The notes under the pieces are model-generated. The model was not told where the DNA came from and ran no database searches. It saw only the letters and a program-made list of their open reading frames with translations. Positions 1 through 7,190 of a stretch of 15,429 nucleotides of DNA are shown one piece after another. The DNA is from JAZNQL01 sp045531205 (GTDB taxonomy: Bacteria; Bacillota; Clostridia; UMGS1883; UMGS1540), in contig JAZSDN010000020.1 of NCBI GenBank assembly GCA_045531205.1, positions 1-15,429 on the forward strand, given 5' to 3'. The stretch's first letter is position 1. Every line of letters begins with the position of its first letter. A program made the translations under genes and the position numbers.

Positions 1-430
1 GTAGCCATTAGGCCATCCGCCAAGCTCTACAGCTTTTGCATCATAACCTAAAGCAGAAACCAGCATTTTAACTGCCTGTTCATAAGTCAGGGCAAGGTCT
101 GGGGAGAAGGTTGTAGCCGAAGTTCCGTTTACAATACCCATTCCGTAAGCTGTAAGTACGTTTTTGTATGCCCAGTGGGATTCCAAAACGTCGTCAAACT
201 TAAAGTCGCCCTTGTATTCGTCCTGGCCGAAAACTCGGAGTAAAATTGTAACCATTTCAGCACGTGTTAAAGAAGCTTCGGGGAAATATTTTCCTTCTTC
301 TCTTCCTGTTACAATACCAAGTTTACCTAAAGTCTTAACAGCTTCTTCGCTGTCAAGTCCTGCGATATCGTCAAAAGCAACGTCTTTTAAGGGAATTACG
401 TAATCGTAATCTGCTTCAAGATATTCCCAA
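1..430 (-). repeat. SLH-coding direct repeat, copy in the truncated gene
   Basis: This stretch aligns without gaps to 6425-6854 in the 884-aa gene (constant offset of 6424). From about 160 to 428 I count roughly a dozen differences. The encoded proteins differ by one residue over about 100 residues there. A third, more divergent copy begins at 3680 in the 893-aa gene. Confidence 0.85.
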
Positions 431-615
431 ACTTCGTCTTTTGACATACCCTTTGTTTGTGCATACCAGCCTTCAATAAAATCAACGTCCTGGATATCAC
501 CTTTCCATCCGTTGATTATTTTTTGTGCAGGAGTTACTTCTGCAGCACTTACCGGCAAAACAAAAGCGGTAAGAATAAAGGTGAAAGCAAGCATAAGTGA
601 TAAAATCTTTCTCAT
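1..615 (-). CDS. SLH-domain exported protein, N-terminal part (gene runs off the left edge)
   Basis: This is a partial gene: 205 codons are visible and the frame is still open at base 1. Translation from the ATG at 613-615 gives a Sec signal peptide (MRKILSLMLAFTFILTAFVL, then a probable cleavage after a small-residue SA site). A spacer and SLH repeats follow, with the hallmark SLTRAEMVTILLRVFG and a second unit containing FDDVLESHWAYKNV and GIVNGTS. SLH repeats anchor proteins to pyruvylated secondary cell-wall polymer, so the product should sit on the cell surface. The start is supported by an AAGGAG site about a dozen bases upstream and by a promoter at 667-695. Its SLH part is nearly identical to that of the 884-aa paralog at 4388-7042, so the missing C-terminus may hold the same hydrolase-like and CBM9-like modules, but that is inference. 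It is divergent from the AraC-type gene. Confidence 0.88.
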   Translation of the reverse strand, partial: MRKILSLMLAFTFILTAFVLPVSAAEVTPAQKIINGWKGDIQDVDFIEGWYAQTKGMSKDEVWEYLEADYDYVIPLKDVAFDDIAGLDSEEAVKTLGKLGIVTGREEGKYFPEASLTRAEMVTILLRVFGQDEYKGDFKFDDVLESHWAYKNVLTAYGMGIVNGTSATTFSPDLALTYEQAVKMLVSALGYDAKAVELGGWPNGY

Positions 616-666
616 TTTCTTTCTATTTCTCCTTTTTTAAAATTTAGAGTTCACTGCTCTGATTTT

Positions 667-695
667 ATTGTAGCATGGAAAACTATAAAAGTACA
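667..695 (-). promoter_or_regulatory. Promoter of the truncated SLH gene
   Basis: On the minus strand there is an extended -10, TGC-TACAAT (TACAAT at 667-672), with a weak -35, TGTACT (690-695), 17 bp away. The predicted leader is about 45 nt and contains the AAGGAG ribosome binding site. The -10 overlaps the ATG at 675, which argues against that ATG as the start of the divergent AraC gene. The weak -35 would suit a promoter that needs an activator. Confidence 0.6.
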
Positions 696-701
696 GTGTT
701 A

Positions 702-725
702 ATTTTGCTAAAAACATTGCAAAAT
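702..725. promoter_or_regulatory. Inverted repeat in the divergent promoter region, candidate AraC-type operator
   Basis: ATTTTGC (702-708) and GCAAAAT (719-725) form a perfect 7-bp inverted repeat with centres 17 bp apart. It overlaps the -35 of the AraC gene promoter and lies just upstream of the -35 of the SLH promoter on the other strand. That placement would allow repression of one gene and activation of the other. The repeat is seen directly. Its role as an operator is inferred. Confidence 0.4.
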
Positions 726-745
726 CTGCGGAAATATGTTAAAAT
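717..745 (+). promoter_or_regulatory. Promoter of the AraC-type regulator gene
   Basis: TTGCAA (717-722) and TAAAAT (740-745) are separated by 17 bp. The expected transcription start, near 752, lies downstream of the ATG at 675 but upstream of the in-frame GTG at 774, so it decides the choice of start codon for the regulator. Confidence 0.6.
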
Positions 746-773
746 AAATAAAAAATGCGGAAGAAGTGGAAGT

Positions 774-1580
774 GTGACTGATACAAAATTAAAGGTTTAT
801 GAAAATAAGTATGTTGAGTTCATTTACAAAAAAGGGCCTACAGGTACATATAAGCAAAAACAGTTTCATTCTTTTTGCGAAATTTTTTTATTTTTAAACG
901 GGAATGCCGAGTTTATAAGTACGCAAATAAGGCAGAAATTAGAGCCAAATCAAATGCTGATTATCCCGCCGGGAGAATATCATCATTTTAATATAGCTGA
1001 CGATGCTCCTGATTATGAACGTATAATATTAAGCATTAAATCAGGCTTTCTGCCTGACGAAATTTTTAAAAATGCAATTTCAGGAAAAAATATATTAAAT
1101 TTAAACCCTACAGACAGATTGGTTAAGAACCTTCATTACCTTCACCAGTGCTACGATAATATGAGCAGGGAAGATTTTGATGTTGTTTTAAATGCAGTTG
1201 CAACGGATGTTGTGTATTTAATAAAGTATAAAAAACCAAGCGAAACAGGTCTGATAAGGACAGATACTTTTCTGGACAGCCTTGTAAAATATATAGATGA
1301 AAATTACAAAACAGATTTAACGGTGTTGGAACTTTCAAATAAGTTTAATTATTCAGTTTCGCATATTTCTCATACTTTTAAAGAATATTTTGGAATAAGT
1401 ATAAAAAGCTATATTATACAAAAACGCTTAAATTCCATACAGGCTAAAATGATGAATGGTGGAAAAGCCTATGCATTAAGTCAGGAATACGGCTTTTCAA
1501 ATTACTCAACTTTTTATAAGCTATATAAAAAGAATTTCGGTGTATCGCCTTTAGAATATAAAAAGAATCAAAACAAATAA
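774..1580 (+). CDS. AraC/XylS-family transcriptional regulator with cupin sensor domain
   Basis: The 268-aa product from GTG 774 has two domains. Residues about 15-90 look like an AraC-type cupin ligand-binding domain, with a PPGEYHHF segment near residues 65-72. Residues about 165-265 form the double helix-turn-helix DNA-binding domain, ending with the family signature around FSNYSTFYKLYKKNFGVSPLEYK. The frame extends up to an ATG at 675, but that ATG overlaps the divergent SLH promoter, has no ribosome binding site and lies upstream of a good promoter at 717-745. GTG 774 is preceded by GGAAGAAGTGGAA and fits better. Such regulators typically sense sugars and control adjacent carbohydrate genes. 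The position among three SLH genes makes those the likely targets (inference). The ligand cannot be read from sequence. Lysine, isoleucine and asparagine codons are abundant and mostly A+T-rich. Confidence 0.9.
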   Translation: MTDTKLKVYENKYVEFIYKKGPTGTYKQKQFHSFCEIFLFLNGNAEFISTQIRQKLEPNQMLIIPPGEYHHFNIADDAPDYERIILSIKSGFLPDEIFKNAISGKNILNLNPTDRLVKNLHYLHQCYDNMSREDFDVVLNAVATDVVYLIKYKKPSETGLIRTDTFLDSLVKYIDENYKTDLTVLELSNKFNYSVSHISHTFKEYFGISIKSYIIQKRLNSIQAKMMNGGKAYALSQEYGFSNYSTFYKLYKKNFGVSPLEYKKNQNK

Positions 1581-1604
1581 AAAACACCCCTCGGGGTGTT
1601 TTTT
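1579..1604. terminator. Bidirectional intrinsic terminator between convergent genes
   Basis: A perfect 12-bp inverted repeat has a GC-rich core (CACCCC/GGGGTG), a realistic CTCG tetraloop, and A- and T-tracts that serve as U-runs for either direction. It begins at the stop codon of the AraC gene and lies 8 bp past the stop of the 893-aa SLH gene, so it should end both transcripts. Confidence 0.9.
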
Positions 1605-1612
1605 ATTTGAAA

Positions 1613-4294
1613 TTATTTTAAAGTTACGTTACTCCATTTTTTCATATTAGCTTCGGTTAAAAGACCTGCGCCCATATAAGCGTTTGTTGTAGCCGACCAA
1701 ACAAGGGGGTTTGTATCTGAACTGTGGCTTCTTGAACGGTAGAGTAATACTTTAATCATATCGCCCTCTTTTGCATAAGTTTCGCCATCAACTGTAAGAG
1801 GAACTTTAAAGGTCATAATCCACTGTGGTGTGCCCTTTTCATCTTCGCTTATTTCGCATTTAACGGTAACATCGTCCCAGTTTTTAGAAGAATCTTCGCT
1901 TCCGTTATTTACATAAGCATCATAAATACTGCAAGCATCCTTGTTTGAGTAAATATGAACAGCTTCGCGTGAATCGGGGAACGCCCATAAAACATCATTT
2001 ACTTCCTGACCGCTTCTTATAAGACCGTCACGGTCAAACTTTGTCTGTGTGGCAATAGATTCCATATACTTTTCATCGTTTGTTATACGAACATACATAT
2101 TCTTGCCGTCCCAGAGAAGCTGTGCTCTTGAATCAATTGTAGTACTTCTTCTGTTGCGGGCGGGATGCATAAAGCTTGCAGTATACGGAGCTTTTGCCCA
2201 GTCTGCCTCTGTAGGCTCGCCCGAAACTTTAGCACATTCGTATTCAGGAGAGGGAAGGAAAGGCTTTGGCACTTCTCTTCCTGTCTTTAAAAAGTCGTCA
2301 ATAAGAGAGTTACCTTTTGTTAAGGCTTCAAGATAAAGCTCGCCGCTTCTTTCTACTCCGTCTATAGCTTCGTAGGAATGGTTAGCATCTTTCTTAAAGT
2401 ACTGTGCTGCATAAATCCAATATCCGTCTGTATGATATGAAATTTCTTCTATATGCTTTGTCAAATCTTCGGGAGTTACGGGGTCTGACCAAAGACCTGT
2501 CATCCAGCAAACGGGAATACCCTGATTTTTATACACTTCAAGATTATCTAAAAAGTCATAAATACCGCCCCAATATGTTATTTCGTCAAAGCAAATTGCA
2601 GGCATTTCGGGAGTTCCTATACCACGGGTTATACCCTTTATTTCCTCAAACTGCGGCAAATATCCCAAAACGAGGTTTGGGTTAATATCGTGTAAAGCTT
2701 TAACCCATTTCTGGAGCATACTTACAAGCTTTTCTTTCTGATACCAGTCATATTCCGAAACAAGACCTGCATTGGTTAATGCGGCTTTGCGTACAGAAGC
2801 TTCTGTTTCAATAAGTTCCTTTTCGTTTTCATATCCACGTGTTACAAAGAAGTCGTTATAACATGTGTCACAGTAGCACGAGCCGGGGAAGTGAGTGGAA
2901 TCAGCACCATACATTTCCCAGTCAAAACCAATTGCATAAACCGAAGGATGAGTTGCTATTGCTGCAAATTTTTCAAAACACTGAACCTTCCAGTATTCTT
3001 CGGATAAAGGACATGGAGTTTTGGTAAACAATGTGGAGGTACCTGTGTTGAACTGTCCGTAAAGAGTGTTATTTTTACCTGTACCGCAATGCTGTGAAAT
3101 AACTATTTTAACACCAGGGCGTTCTTCACAGTATTTATCAAGTGTGTCAAGAATCTCTTCAACATTTGTAAATCTGTCGTACTTTTCAGTACCGCCGCCA
3201 AAGGTCATACATACAAGGTTTATGCCTGTATCAACAATGGCATCGCCTGACTCGTAGTTGTAAATTTCAACCTCGGGCTGCATGCCGTAAACCATACGTA
3301 ACTTCTGTTCGTCTGCAAGCTTCCACGCCTCTTTGTTTCGAAGGCTCTTGTCACCGCCAATGTAGTCCTGAATAACTGCACCAACAGTTTTGCCGTCTGA
3401 CTTACACGAAAGAACTGCCATAGTATCCCATTCATTGCAGTCAGCAGAAGGATTTACAACTGTGCGGTCCTTTTTAATCATAGGTACGTCAAACGAAACT
3501 AATGCTTCCTGATTTTTTAAAGCAATTTCTTTTCTGTATGGGTCAACATAGTCTATAGCATATTCCTCTACTTCAATAGCATTTGCTAAAAGCTGTGCCA
3601 TAGTACCACGGTTAATTTCACTTGCTGTATTTTCAGGCTTTGTTGTGCCTAAAAATCCCATCTTTTCTGCCTGTGCTATGTAGCCTTTTGGCCATCCGCC
3701 AAGCTCTATTGCGTCAGCGTCATATCCAAATGCCGATACAAGCATTTTAACTGCCTGCTCGTAAGTTAAGGCAAGGTCAGGGGAGAAGGTAGTTTCGCTT
3801 GTTCCGTTTACTATCTTCATTCCATAAGCCATCATTACGTTTTTGTATGCCCAGTGAGCATCAGTTACGTCATCAAACTTAAAATCGCCCGTGTATTCTT
3901 CCTGACCAAAAACGCGGAGTAAAATTGTAACCATTTCTGCACGCGTTAAAGAAGCTTCGGGGAAATACTTTCCTTCTTCTCTACCTGTTACAATACCAAG
4001 CTTGCCTAAAAGCTTTATTGCATTTTCAAAATCAAGACCTTTTATATCGTCAAATTCCACTTCTGAAAAGGGGATAATATAATCATAGTCAGCTTCAAGG
4101 TATTCCATTAAAGCGTCACCTTTAAGACCTTTTTCACTCTCGTACCAGCTTTCAATAAAGGGTACAAGCTCGCCATCGCCCTGCCATGAGTCAATAATTT
4201 TTTCTGTTATTGTTTTTGGGGCTGCAAACACAAGTCCCTGCATGCTTGAGAATACAAGCATAAGACTAAGCATAAATACAATAAATTTTTTCAT
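1613..4294 (-). CDS. SLH-anchored exported protein with glycoside-hydrolase-like and CBM9-like domains (893 aa)
   Basis: Visible modules: signal peptide at 1-24 (cleavage near LVFA/AP); SLH repeats at about 80-130, 138-190 and 195-245, with SLTRAE in the first and FDDVTDAHWAYKNV in the second; a large central region at about 285-640; and a C-terminal region at about 690-893. The centre alternates hydrophobic strands and helices like a TIM barrel. D458-W459-E460 is followed by C473-Y-C475-x-x-C478, recalling the acid/base Glu and downstream CxCxxC segment of GH42-type enzymes, and a second acidic site lies at D570-E571. The C-terminus (LLWDGKNMYVRITND) resembles CBM9/DOMON-type beta-sandwiches. 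The likely role is a surface-bound polysaccharide-acting or sugar-binding protein; the substrate is unknown. The start is supported by AAAGGAGATG. It lies 93 bp downstream of its 884-aa paralog and may be partly co-transcribed with it. I do not recognise a named gene. Confidence 0.9.
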   Translation of the reverse strand: MKKFIVFMLSLMLVFSSMQGLVFAAPKTITEKIIDSWQGDGELVPFIESWYESEKGLKGDALMEYLEADYDYIIPFSEVEFDDIKGLDFENAIKLLGKLGIVTGREEGKYFPEASLTRAEMVTILLRVFGQEEYTGDFKFDDVTDAHWAYKNVMMAYGMKIVNGTSETTFSPDLALTYEQAVKMLVSAFGYDADAIELGGWPKGYIAQAEKMGFLGTTKPENTASEINRGTMAQLLANAIEVEEYAIDYVDPYRKEIALKNQEALVSFDVPMIKKDRTVVNPSADCNEWDTMAVLSCKSDGKTVGAVIQDYIGGDKSLRNKEAWKLADEQKLRMVYGMQPEVEIYNYESGDAIVDTGINLVCMTFGGGTEKYDRFTNVEEILDTLDKYCEERPGVKIVISQHCGTGKNNTLYGQFNTGTSTLFTKTPCPLSEEYWKVQCFEKFAAIATHPSVYAIGFDWEMYGADSTHFPGSCYCDTCYNDFFVTRGYENEKELIETEASVRKAALTNAGLVSEYDWYQKEKLVSMLQKWVKALHDINPNLVLGYLPQFEEIKGITRGIGTPEMPAICFDEITYWGGIYDFLDNLEVYKNQGIPVCWMTGLWSDPVTPEDLTKHIEEISYHTDGYWIYAAQYFKKDANHSYEAIDGVERSGELYLEALTKGNSLIDDFLKTGREVPKPFLPSPEYECAKVSGEPTEADWAKAPYTASFMHPARNRRSTTIDSRAQLLWDGKNMYVRITNDEKYMESIATQTKFDRDGLIRSGQEVNDVLWAFPDSREAVHIYSNKDACSIYDAYVNNGSEDSSKNWDDVTVKCEISEDEKGTPQWIMTFKVPLTVDGETYAKEGDMIKVLLYRSRSHSSDTNPLVWSATTNAYMGAGLLTEANMKKWSNVTLK

Positions 4295-4337
4295 ATCTCT
4301 TTCATCTCCTTTATTTTACAAAAATACTTAAAGGGAA

Positions 4338-4365
4338 CATTAGCAGGCTAAAAAGCCTGCTAATG
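4338..4365 (-). terminator. Perfect hairpin between the two tandem SLH paralogs, probably a leaky terminator or processing element
   Basis: An 11-bp perfect inverted repeat (CATTAGCAGGC / GCCTGCTAATG) has a 6-base loop. On the minus strand it lies 22 bases after the stop of the 884-aa gene. It is followed by TTCCCTTTAAG rather than an uninterrupted U-run, so termination may be incomplete. I see no good promoter between it and the 893-aa start, which suggests that gene depends at least partly on read-through. Confidence 0.6.
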
Positions 4366-4387
4366 AAAAGTTAAATTGAGATTTAAA

Positions 4388-7042
4388 CTATTCTAATGTT
4401 ACAGTGCCCCAAAGACCCATTGATGTAATGTAGGTACCCATAACAGTAGCCCAGCACCAGTTACCTGTTTCGGAAGGATGCTGACGATTTCTGCCAAGTA
4501 AAACCTTAATCTTTTCGCCGCTCTGTGCGTATCTTACATCGTCAACTGTAAGAGGAACACGGAAAGTCATAACCCACTTATCCTTGTAATCCTTCGAGGA
4601 TGTTTCGATATCAAAGTCGTATGTTGTTGACTGTACACCAACAGATGTAATACACGAGTCATAAATGTTGCAAGCACCGCGGTTTGATGCAAGGTGTATA
4701 CCCTGTGCAGTGTCGTAGAACTTCCAGAACAGTTCGTTTACTTCCTGGTTTGCCCAGCTCCATGTATCACGAGCACCTTCTGTAGGTTCGCCAAGTTCAC
4801 TCATGTAAGGATCAAAGTTATGAATCTGTGCGTAAATGTTTTTGCCGTCCCAAAGCATTTTAGCCTTTGTGCTTATTTCGTTACCGGGGTGACGGGTTGC
4901 ATTGTTTCTGCCGAAGACTTCTGTCCATTCAGCAGCTTCCCAATCTTCCTCTGTGGGTTCACCGTCAACCCTCTTACAAGTATATTCTAAAATATCATAC
5001 TGTTCGGGAGGTAATTTTTCGCCTGTTTCTAAATATTCATCAAGCATTGCAGTACCTTTTGCCCAGGCTTCTCTGTAAAGCTCGCCTGAACGTTCCTGTT
5101 CGTCAGCAAGGTATGTGTATGTTCTGTCGTTTAAGAAGTAAGTTGATGAATATACCCAGAAACCTTCTGAATTATAAGAAGCATGGTTCATCTTTGCGGG
5201 GAAGTCTGTGGGGTTAATGGGGTCAGCCCAAAGACCAACAACTGTTGCTAAAGGTAAGCCCATTTCTTCTGTCTGTGACTGACGTGCGTCAACGTCAAAG
5301 AGTGAACCTGTGTATGTACCTTCTTCCATACAAAGTGAAGGCATCCAGGGAGTACCAAGTGCACGTGAAATGCCATGGATTGTTTCATAGCAAGGCATAT
5401 ATGCCTGAATCTGGTTGGGGTTAATTGTTTGTATAGCTTTTACGTACTTCTGGCACAGGTCTATCATGCATTCTGCCTGGTACCATCTGTATTCCTGGAA
5501 AAGACCGCCATTGAATATAGTATCTTTTCTTTCTTCAGCAGCTGCTGATGCTATTTTAGTATCTTTATCATAGCCTCTGTCTTTTAAGAATGTTTCGTAA
5601 CAGTTATCACAGAAGCAGGGGCCGGGGTACTGAGTTATGTCAGCAGTATACATTTCCCAGTCGTAAGCAACTATTTTAATATCTTCTCTTGTTGCAGCAA
5701 GTGCAAATCTTTCAAAACACTGAATTCTCCAGTATTCTTCGGATAAAGGACAGGGAGTTTTAACATAGGCAGTCTTTGTACCTGTGTTGTAAAGACCGTA
5801 TTCTGAGTTACGGTGACCTGTACCTACCTGTACAGCAAGGTTTACGTATAAACCGGGATGTTCGTCAATTACTTCCTGGTTTTTATCAAGCCATGAATTA
5901 AGCTCTGCCCAGTTATCGTACTGTGCAATACCACCAAGCATTGTTGTACAAACAACGTTAAGACCTGCTTCATATAACGGGTCAATAGCCTGCTGAAGCC
6001 AACTTTCTTCAGTTAATACGTTACCCCATGTCATACGGATTTTTTCATCTTTAATCCACTGCCAAGCGTCCATGTTTCTGTATTCGTAAGAACCGCCAAC
6101 ATAGTCAAACTTAACACCGCCGATAACCTTGTTATCGAATTTTGACTGAAGTACTGCCAAGGTATCCCATTCGTTGCAGTCTTCATAAGTTGTTAAGCTT
6201 CTGTCAACGTTCATCATGGGAAGATCTAAAGCTACAAATTCCAAATCTTTTGGAGCGTTCTTCAAACGCATAACTTCTTTGTAGGGGTCAACATAGTCAA
6301 TTGCAAGCTCTGTAGCTGTAATTGAGTTGTTAATAAGAATAGCCATTGTGCCGCGGTTAATTTCGCTTGCTGTATCTTCCGGCTTTGTTGAACCTAAAAG
6401 ATTCATAGCTTCTGCCTGTGCAATGTAGCCTGCGGGCCATCCGCCAAGCTCTACAGCCTGTGAATCGTAACCTAAAGCAGCAACAAGCATTTTAACTGCC
6501 TGTTCGTATGTAAGCGCAAGGTCAGGGGAGAATGTAGTATCGCTCGTTCCGTTTACAATACCCATACCATAAGCTGTTAATACGTTTTTGTATGCCCAGT
6601 GGGATTCCAAAACGTCGTCAAACTTAAAGTCGCCCTTGTATTCGTCCTGACCGAATACGCGGAGTAAAATGGTAACCATTTCGGCACGTGTTAAAGAAGC
6701 ATCGGGGAAATATTTTCCTTCTTCTCTACCTGTTACAATACCAAGTTTACCTAAAGTTTTAACAGCTTCTTCGCTGTCTAAACCTGCGATATCGTCAAAA
6801 GCAACGTCTTTTAAGGGAATTACGTAATCGTAATCAGCTTCAAGGTATTCCCATAAAGCATCGCCTTCAAGACCCTTGTGTTCTTTGAACCAGGCTTCAA
6901 TGAAGTGTACATCCTCAAGTTGGTCGGGTTTCCAGCCGTTGATTACCTTTTCTGCAAAAGTTGCTGCCAAAGAGGGTGTTACCATTGTGGTAAACATAAG
7001 GGCAAGAACCAATGCAAAAGATAAAATTCTTTTTGTTCTCAT
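4388..7042 (-). CDS. SLH-anchored exported protein with glycoside-hydrolase-like and CBM9-like domains (884 aa)
   Basis: The layout matches the 893-aa neighbour: signal peptide at 1-27 (MRTKRILSFALVLALMF, cleavage near SLA-A), SLH repeats at about 80-245, a TIM-barrel-like region at about 288-645 and a CBM9-like C-terminus at about 690-884 (LWDGKNIYAQIHNF). Candidate catalytic and structural residues are conserved: D461-W462-E463, C476-F-C478-x-x-C481 and E573-E574. The shared stretches CNEWDT, NTGTxT and CPLSEEYW show true paralogy along the whole length. The frame can be extended upstream to a TTG at 7087, but ATG 7042 has a strong AAGGAGAAAGG site and directly starts a signal peptide, while the extension lies inside the leader hairpin. 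A consensus promoter and a 5' hairpin suggest high expression, as for abundant surface-layer components. Function beyond cell-wall anchoring is inferred; the substrate is unknown. Confidence 0.9.
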   Translation of the reverse strand: MRTKRILSFALVLALMFTTMVTPSLAATFAEKVINGWKPDQLEDVHFIEAWFKEHKGLEGDALWEYLEADYDYVIPLKDVAFDDIAGLDSEEAVKTLGKLGIVTGREEGKYFPDASLTRAEMVTILLRVFGQDEYKGDFKFDDVLESHWAYKNVLTAYGMGIVNGTSDTTFSPDLALTYEQAVKMLVAALGYDSQAVELGGWPAGYIAQAEAMNLLGSTKPEDTASEINRGTMAILINNSITATELAIDYVDPYKEVMRLKNAPKDLEFVALDLPMMNVDRSLTTYEDCNEWDTLAVLQSKFDNKVIGGVKFDYVGGSYEYRNMDAWQWIKDEKIRMTWGNVLTEESWLQQAIDPLYEAGLNVVCTTMLGGIAQYDNWAELNSWLDKNQEVIDEHPGLYVNLAVQVGTGHRNSEYGLYNTGTKTAYVKTPCPLSEEYWRIQCFERFALAATREDIKIVAYDWEMYTADITQYPGPCFCDNCYETFLKDRGYDKDTKIASAAAEERKDTIFNGGLFQEYRWYQAECMIDLCQKYVKAIQTINPNQIQAYMPCYETIHGISRALGTPWMPSLCMEEGTYTGSLFDVDARQSQTEEMGLPLATVVGLWADPINPTDFPAKMNHASYNSEGFWVYSSTYFLNDRTYTYLADEQERSGELYREAWAKGTAMLDEYLETGEKLPPEQYDILEYTCKRVDGEPTEEDWEAAEWTEVFGRNNATRHPGNEISTKAKMLWDGKNIYAQIHNFDPYMSELGEPTEGARDTWSWANQEVNELFWKFYDTAQGIHLASNRGACNIYDSCITSVGVQSTTYDFDIETSSKDYKDKWVMTFRVPLTVDDVRYAQSGEKIKVLLGRNRQHPSETGNWCWATVMGTYITSMGLWGTVTLE
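6425..6854 (-). repeat. SLH-coding direct repeat, copy in the 884-aa gene
   Basis: This is the partner of bases 1-430. The similarity is highest at 6584-6852 and falls off toward the signal peptide and spacer, which are specific to each paralog. Confidence 0.85.
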
Positions 7043-7076
7043 TTTTTCCTTTCTCCTTTTCAAAAAAATATTGTTA

Positions 7077-7118
7077 CATAAGTACAAAAACCGAAAGGGA
7101 AATGGTTTTTTACTTATG
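7077..7118 (-). promoter_or_regulatory. 5'-terminal mRNA hairpin in the leader of the 884-aa SLH gene
   Basis: CATAAGTA (7077-7084) pairs with TACTTATG (7111-7118), and inside it AAAAACC pairs with GGTTTTT. This gives a stem of about 15 bp with a one-base bulge and an 11-base loop. The predicted transcription start, near 7117, sits at the base of the stem, so the mRNA would begin with the hairpin. Terminal hairpins of this kind stabilise some Gram-positive mRNAs. The ribosome binding site (about 7047-7057) lies outside it. The structure is seen; the stabilising role is inferred. Confidence 0.6.
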
Positions 7119-7123
7119 CAAAT

Positions 7124-7152
7124 ATTATAACAAAAACTATAATTGTTGTCAA
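7124..7152 (-). promoter_or_regulatory. Consensus extended -10 promoter of the 884-aa SLH gene
   Basis: On the minus strand TTGACA (7147-7152) and TATAAT (7124-7129) are separated by exactly 17 bp, with a TG dinucleotide at the extended -10 position. It is a perfect match to the vegetative sigma-factor consensus and predicts strong constitutive transcription, with a leader of about 75 nt. Confidence 0.88.
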
Positions 7153-7190
7153 TAAAAAGATATAGATAAACGGAAAAAAACCAAAAAAAA

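Noticed and set aside
2049..5217. Several plus-strand open frames (for example 2049-2336, 2404-2685, 4694-4990, 4867-5217)
   Set aside because: They lie wholly inside the two SLH genes on the other strand, have no ribosome binding site, and their translations resemble no known protein.
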